Shown piece by piece: positions 23,338 through 26,698 of a stretch of DNA of 26,698 nt. Source of the stretch: JAGLQQ01 sp043806135 (GTDB lineage Bacteria; Omnitrophota; Gorgyraeia; B26-G9); the NCBI GenBank assembly GCA_043806135.1, contig JAZDHG010000109.1:1-26698 (forward strand). Direction: 5' to 3'. The notes beneath the pieces are model-generated. The model ran no database searches. It was given only the letters and a program-made list of their open reading frames with translations, and was not told the origin of the DNA. The number at the start of each line of letters is the position of its first letter. Positions within the stretch are counted from its first letter, which is position 1. The position numbers and the translations under genes are program-made.

Positions 23338-24947
23338 AAAAGAGAATCCTAATAGCGGCACTGGCAGGTTTGCTTTCGGCAGTTTTTCTAATAAATATGT
23401 CTAAGTTCTCCGGGAAGACTGGCCCCAATATTATAATCATCTGTATAGACGCGTTAAGGCCTGACCACTTGGGCTGTTATGGTTATAGCCGCGATACATC
23501 TCCTAATATTGATGGGCTTGCCAAAGAAAGTGTATTGTTTGACTCCCATTTTACTCAAGCCGCAGCAACACTGCCTTCTTTAACCTCTTTTTTTACATCT
23601 CTATATCCTTTGACTTCAGGCGTAACTTTGCCGATAAGACAAGAATTGATCTTTTCAAAAAAAATAACAAGTTTTGTCCAGGTTTTGAAAAAACATGGCT
23701 ATAGGACCGTTGCATTTGGAGGAGGAGGGTTCTTTTCTAGGGCCTATGGTTTTGCTAAAGGGTTTGATGAATTTTACAGCGGATACAGAGTAAAAGATGT
23801 AAATAAAATCTTGCAGTGGATCTCAAAGAATAAAAGTAATAAGTTTTTTCTTTTTTATCATTTTTTTGATGTGCATCATCCTTATATTTTTCGTAGCGAA
23901 TATAAATCCATGTACTCGGATCTTGATTTCCTGGAGGAAGAATTTACCTGGAGGCAAAACCTGGGAGATGATATAAGACCTGAAAAATTCATAGAACTTT
24001 CACTGGAAGACAGAGTACGTCTGATGTTCTGTGCTACAATGAGCAAGGATATGTTTCTGCATTGGATGTGGAAAAAGAAACAAAGATATAAAAGCGCCGG
24101 GCGTGTGATTGATGAGCTGAAAAGATTATATGAACTGGGATGCAGAAATATTATAATTTCAGATGATAATTTTGGGGCAAACTATGAGCGTGATTTGACT
24201 ATTTTCAAGGAAATAATCCAATTGAAAATGGAATTGAATATTTGGATGTTTTTTCGCGCCGACAATATTTTGAATCATCCTGATCTGGTGGAATATGCAG
24301 CTAAGGCTGGCGCCAAAGAGATTTTTGTAGGTTTTGAAGATTTAAATGTGAAGAAAGTGGACGCTAACGGGAAAAATCTCGATAATGTCCAAAAATTTGA
24401 TGATTATAAGAGAGTCTATGCAATACTTAAAAAGCACAATATTTTAGTTGTAGGGTGCTTTGTGCAGGATTTACTGGATATTAATGATACGCCTGTGGCT
24501 GAAAGCTCTCACTGTTTTGAGATCTGTGATATGGCACAGCATGCCCAGGTAATTCCTTTAAAAAACTCGTGCTCTTACGAAAAGCTCTGGAATACCCGGT
24601 TGAAAGGGGTTAACCCGTTCTATGCGGGAATTTTAGCAGGATATGAATTAAATAACAGGGGGCGCCTTGCGGCATATGTGAAGAATCTAAAGGGATTATT
24701 AAACATGAATTTAACAAAAATACTTTTTAGAAACAGAAAGACCGATGTCTGGGGAAGACGGCGTGTTTTAAATTTATATTCTGCAATGATAAAAAATATT
24801 TTTAAAGTCTCTTTCAAGAAAATATTAGTGTGTTTATGGTGCTTTAATCCGTTTGTTCCGGCAGCAAAAAAACAAAAGATGATACTGCATCAATATTTAA
24901 ATGATAAATTTATTACTAGATTAGTAGGGCTTAAGGGAAAAGCCTGA
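23334..24947 (+). CDS. Chimeric ORF: sulfatase-like N-half joined to B12 radical SAM C-half
   Basis: Start at ATG 23334 in an ATGA overlap with the TPP gene; the product has 537 residues. Residues 1-22 are a membrane anchor or signal. Residues 31-240 are the first half of an alkaline-phosphatase-fold sulfatase/phosphoglycerol-transferase protein: 'NIIIICIDALRPDHLGCYGY' (32-51), 'AATLPSLTSFFTSLYP' (nucleophile region; Thr79 where sulfatases have Cys/Ser) and 'FLFYHFFDVHHPY'. The later metal motif (DHG-type) is missing. From His243 the sequence switches to the second half of a B12 radical SAM protein similar to the gene at 16358, beginning just after the missing CxxxCxxC; the whole B12 domain is also missing. 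Neither half looks catalytically complete. The simplest reading is an in-frame deletion or recombination product, or an assembly chimera. Confidence 0.85.
   Translation: MKKRILIAALAGLLSAVFLINMSKFSGKTGPNIIIICIDALRPDHLGCYGYSRDTSPNIDGLAKESVLFDSHFTQAAATLPSLTSFFTSLYPLTSGVTLPIRQELIFSKKITSFVQVLKKHGYRTVAFGGGGFFSRAYGFAKGFDEFYSGYRVKDVNKILQWISKNKSNKFFLFYHFFDVHHPYIFRSEYKSMYSDLDFLEEEFTWRQNLGDDIRPEKFIELSLEDRVRLMFCATMSKDMFLHWMWKKKQRYKSAGRVIDELKRLYELGCRNIIISDDNFGANYERDLTIFKEIIQLKMELNIWMFFRADNILNHPDLVEYAAKAGAKEIFVGFEDLNVKKVDANGKNLDNVQKFDDYKRVYAILKKHNILVVGCFVQDLLDINDTPVAESSHCFEICDMAQHAQVIPLKNSCSYEKLWNTRLKGVNPFYAGILAGYELNNRGRLAAYVKNLKGLLNMNLTKILFRNRKTDVWGRRRVLNLYSAMIKNIFKVSFKKILVCLWCFNPFVPAAKKQKMILHQYLNDKFITRLVGLKGKA
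24059..24947 (+). repeat. Transplanted C-terminal half of a B12 radical SAM gene
   Basis: The partner of 16999-17923. Homology begins abruptly in 17 identical bases at 24059-24075, which mark the junction with the sulfatase-like segment. Confidence 0.8.
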
Positions 24948-24951
24948 GTTT

Positions 24952-25101
24952 ATGATCGAACGAAACTTGCAAAGCACTATTTTACTGAAAAAAATCCCAG
25001 CAAGAGATTTGCATAAACTTACTGACAGGGTTTTGACTGGTTTTCCCCTTGCTGTTTTGTGTAAAAAATATTTTAATAAACAGGGAGCAGATTGTGTATA
25101 G
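24952..25101 (+). CDS. Small ORF of 49 residues, possibly a broken 5' part of the SGNH gene
   Basis: ATG 24952 to TAG 25101, four bases after the chimeric ORF and in the same frame as the SGNH hydrolase gene downstream. Only the TAG and five sense codons separate it from ATG 25117. The peptide ('MIERNLQSTILLKKIPARDL' at its start) is basic and has no recognised domain. There is no good ribosome site (a weak AAGGGA lies about 14 bases upstream). It could be a real small protein, the remnant of a gene lost in the rearrangement next door, or spurious. The rest of the 169-base gap (24948-25116) shows no convincing promoter or terminator. Confidence 0.25.
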   Translation: MIERNLQSTILLKKIPARDLHKLTDRVLTGFPLAVLCKKYFNKQGADCV

Positions 25102-25116
25102 CTGACTGCAGTATTT

Positions 25117-26133
25117 ATGAAGCACTCTAAAAAAATTGAAATAGTAAAGAATGGCAAGAAACGTTTACGTTTGAGAATAACCTTCAGGAAAAACTTGACA
25201 AGAAAACTTAATTGGAAGAGGGTATTTTTTGTTTTACTGCTTTTATTTTTTGTTATTTCAGAGATTTTTTTTCGCATTACTAAACCTGTAAGGTTTGAAT
25301 TGTTTAAAATCTTCAATAAAACATACGACCAAAAACTGAGTTATAATTTAAAACCTTCAACGAATATTTATTACGAGGGCGTTTTTTGTAAATTACCTAT
25401 GACTAAAATTGAAATATCGGAGCAGGGTTTGAGGGACAGAGTATATAGACTGAATAAAGAAAACCAAACTTTTCGTATATTGTGCATGGGGGATTCAATG
25501 CTTTTCGGTTTGGGGGTTAATGTAGAAAAAACCATACCTAAAAAGCTGGAAGATATACTTAACCAAAAGTCAGAGGAAACCAGATATGAAGTAATTAATT
25601 GTGGGGTCCCAGGATACAATCTTATGCAGGAAATCGAATTTCTTAAAGATAAGATAGTCAAGTTTAACCCGGATATGGCAATTTTTTATGTTATACAAAA
25701 TGATCTTAATGTTAAGATAACTCTGGATGAACAGTCTACTTTGCCAGCGCCGCAAAAATGGCTGATAAGGCATTGGATGACGTATCGTTTTTATCATATT
25801 CTTAATGTCAGGAAGGCTTCAAAAGATAAGAATCCTAAAAGAATTGAAAAGGTAATTAATGAAACACGGACCGCTATTAGTGATCTAAAAAAAATATCTT
25901 CCAAGGGTATGAAGGCAGTATTTGTCTTCGAAAACAGGCAAATCTTTGAATTTCTGGAAAAGGATTTACAGCATGAGAATTTTTATGTTTTCCAGCTTTT
26001 TGATAATCCCATGTATATGAATAACTGTAAGAATTTCAAACTGGCCAAGTATGACGGTCATTATAATATCCAGGGGAGCCTGTTAATTGCAAAGCTAATA
26101 TCAAAATTTTTGTTTGTTAATGTGTTACAGTAA
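25117..26133 (+). CDS. SGNH/GDSL-type hydrolase with N-terminal membrane anchor
   Basis: A 338-residue protein. A basic N-terminus (1-34) is followed by one membrane helix at about 35-53 ('RVFFVLLLLFFVISEIFF'), leaving the rest outside the cytoplasm. SGNH blocks: 'ILCMGDSMLFGLG' (nucleophile Ser127), 'NCGVPGYNLMQEI' (block II Gly), 'YVIQNDLNV' (Asn195-Asp196, block III-like) and 'DGHYNIQG' (Asp313, His315, block V, matching DxHxN). Enzymes of this type hydrolyse or transfer acyl or acetyl groups on surface sugars and lipids. The start is uncertain: no ribosome site precedes ATG 25117, and a TTG at 25195 with AGGA five bases upstream is an alternative that would still keep the helix. It is the first gene after the 169-base gap, so it may have its own transcription. 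Confidence 0.82.
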   Translation: MKHSKKIEIVKNGKKRLRLRITFRKNLTRKLNWKRVFFVLLLLFFVISEIFFRITKPVRFELFKIFNKTYDQKLSYNLKPSTNIYYEGVFCKLPMTKIEISEQGLRDRVYRLNKENQTFRILCMGDSMLFGLGVNVEKTIPKKLEDILNQKSEETRYEVINCGVPGYNLMQEIEFLKDKIVKFNPDMAIFYVIQNDLNVKITLDEQSTLPAPQKWLIRHWMTYRFYHILNVRKASKDKNPKRIEKVINETRTAISDLKKISSKGMKAVFVFENRQIFEFLEKDLQHENFYVFQLFDNPMYMNNCKNFKLAKYDGHYNIQGSLLIAKLISKFLFVNVLQ

Positions 26134-26219
26134 AAAGTATTTTGAAAATGGTTCGTTATGATATGATGGTTTTTAGAGATTAATGTGGTGCGTTTAACAT
26201 TGTTTGATGGTAGGTGATC

Positions 26220-26698
26220 GTGGTTAATAAAATAGAACATTCTGGAGTTATGCTTAATGGTGCAGAGAGAAAAGCATTGATCAAATTGCTTGTCAGTAGA
26301 TATCTGGCTGAAGGAAAAGAGGTGCGGCGGTTAGAGCAAAATATGAGCCGTAATATTGGTACAGATTATGCTATTGCTGCATCAACAGGTACGGCAGCGC
26401 TGCATTTGGCCTTGCTTGCATTGGGGATTAAAGATGGTGATGAGGTGATCATCCCTAATTATGTCTGCCGGTCAGTTCTTAATGCTGTGCAGTATGTACG
26501 TGCAAGACCGGTTTTATGCGATGTTGACCTGAGAACATTTAACATCCTGCCTGATTTAGCTAAAAAGCTTATTACACCTAAAACAAAAGCAGTTATTGCC
26601 GCTCATATGTTTGGTTGTCCTGCTGATATGGATCTTATTAAAAAAATGGATATTTTTGTTATTGAAGACTGTGCGCAAAGTATAGGTGCAGAGTATAA
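26220..26698 (+). CDS. DegT/DnrJ/EryC1-type PLP aminotransferase, N-terminal part (runs off window)
   Basis: From GTG 26220 the frame stays open to the window end (159 full codons). The family is clear: 'EGKEVRRLEQNMSRNIGTDY', the PLP-phosphate loop 'AASTGTAALHLALLALGI' (53-70), 'DEVIIPNYVCRS', 'ARPVLCDVD' and 'FVIEDCAQSIGAEY', in which Asp150 is the residue pairing with the PLP pyridine nitrogen. The catalytic lysine lies beyond the window. These enzymes transaminate nucleotide-linked keto-sugars, usually for O-antigens or other surface glycans. AGGTGA at 26212-26217 precedes the GTG at short spacing, so the exact start is uncertain. The 86-base gap before it contains TTGAAA and TATGAT hexamers, but spaced too closely for a standard promoter. 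Confidence 0.9.
   Translation, partial: MVNKIEHSGVMLNGAERKALIKLLVSRYLAEGKEVRRLEQNMSRNIGTDYAIAASTGTAALHLALLALGIKDGDEVIIPNYVCRSVLNAVQYVRARPVLCDVDLRTFNILPDLAKKLITPKTKAVIAAHMFGCPADMDLIKKMDIFVIEDCAQSIGAEY

Noticed and set aside
25033..25065. Possible promoter before the SGNH gene (TTGACT)
   Set aside because: The -35-like hexamer is good, but no acceptable -10 box lies at 16-18 bases.
24921..25316. Minus-strand ORF of 131 codons spanning the 169-base gap
   Set aside because: It overlaps the ends of two supported genes on the other strand, is low-complexity and hydrophobic or basic, and has no recognisable motif. Antisense coding is unlikely.
26142..26167. Possible sigma-70 promoter (TTGAAA and TATGAT)
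   Set aside because: The spacers to the two possible TATGAT boxes are about 9 and 14 bases, too short for a standard promoter; chance matches are common in AT-rich DNA.

Overview
The window is one densely packed bacterial gene cluster. All 18 supported genes lie on the + strand, and no gap exceeds 170 bases. Bacterial-type Shine-Dalgarno sites (GGAG/GAGG), occasional GTG and TTG starts and long co-oriented chains of overlapping genes point to a bacterium. The content (at least ten intact radical SAM enzymes, seven of them with an N-terminal cobalamin-binding domain) suggests an uncultured anaerobe. Omnitrophota or a similar lineage is my guess from gene content only. I saw no rRNA, tRNA, CRISPR array, insertion sequence or convincing intrinsic terminator.

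Layout. 1-354 is the C-terminal end of a DegT/DnrJ/EryC1-type PLP aminotransferase. 407-5010 holds three tandem paralogous B12-binding radical SAM proteins. 5034-7741 holds a GT39-like membrane protein and an overlapping radical SAM/SPASM protein. 7743-10065 holds a secreted protein of unknown function and a fourth B12 radical SAM protein. 10084-14992 holds a large YfhO/GT-C-like membrane protein and two more paralogous B12 radical SAM proteins. 14976-23337 is a tightly coupled run: a radical SAM protein resembling the tetraether synthase (Tes) family, a B12 radical SAM protein, a CrtI-like FAD oxidoreductase, a class I methyltransferase, a second Tes-like radical SAM protein and an acetolactate-synthase-like TPP enzyme. 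23334-24947 is a chimeric ORF: the N-terminal half of a sulfatase/phosphoglycerol-transferase-like protein joined in frame to the C-terminal half of a B12 radical SAM protein closely related to the one at 16358-17923. A short ORF, an SGNH hydrolase with a membrane anchor and the start of another DegT-type aminotransferase close the window.

How the genes may work together. Six ATGA start/stop overlaps and one TAATG overlap between 11928 and 23337 indicate one translationally coupled operon, probably continuous with the upstream genes. The enzyme mix (radical C-C bond formation or methylation, a CrtI-like redox enzyme, a SAM methyltransferase, a TPP carboligase/decarboxylase) together with GT-C membrane proteins, an SGNH hydrolase and flanking amino-sugar-type aminotransferases fits the building and display of an unusual lipid, isoprenoid or lipid-linked glycan at the cell envelope. 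That product assignment is inference; the families are supported by motifs. The most notable specifics are the complementary loss of metal-ligand cysteines in the two Tes-like paralogs, the chimeric ORF, an E-to-D change at the usual catalytic glutamate of the TPP enzyme, and a gene-conversion-like patch in the tandem triplet.
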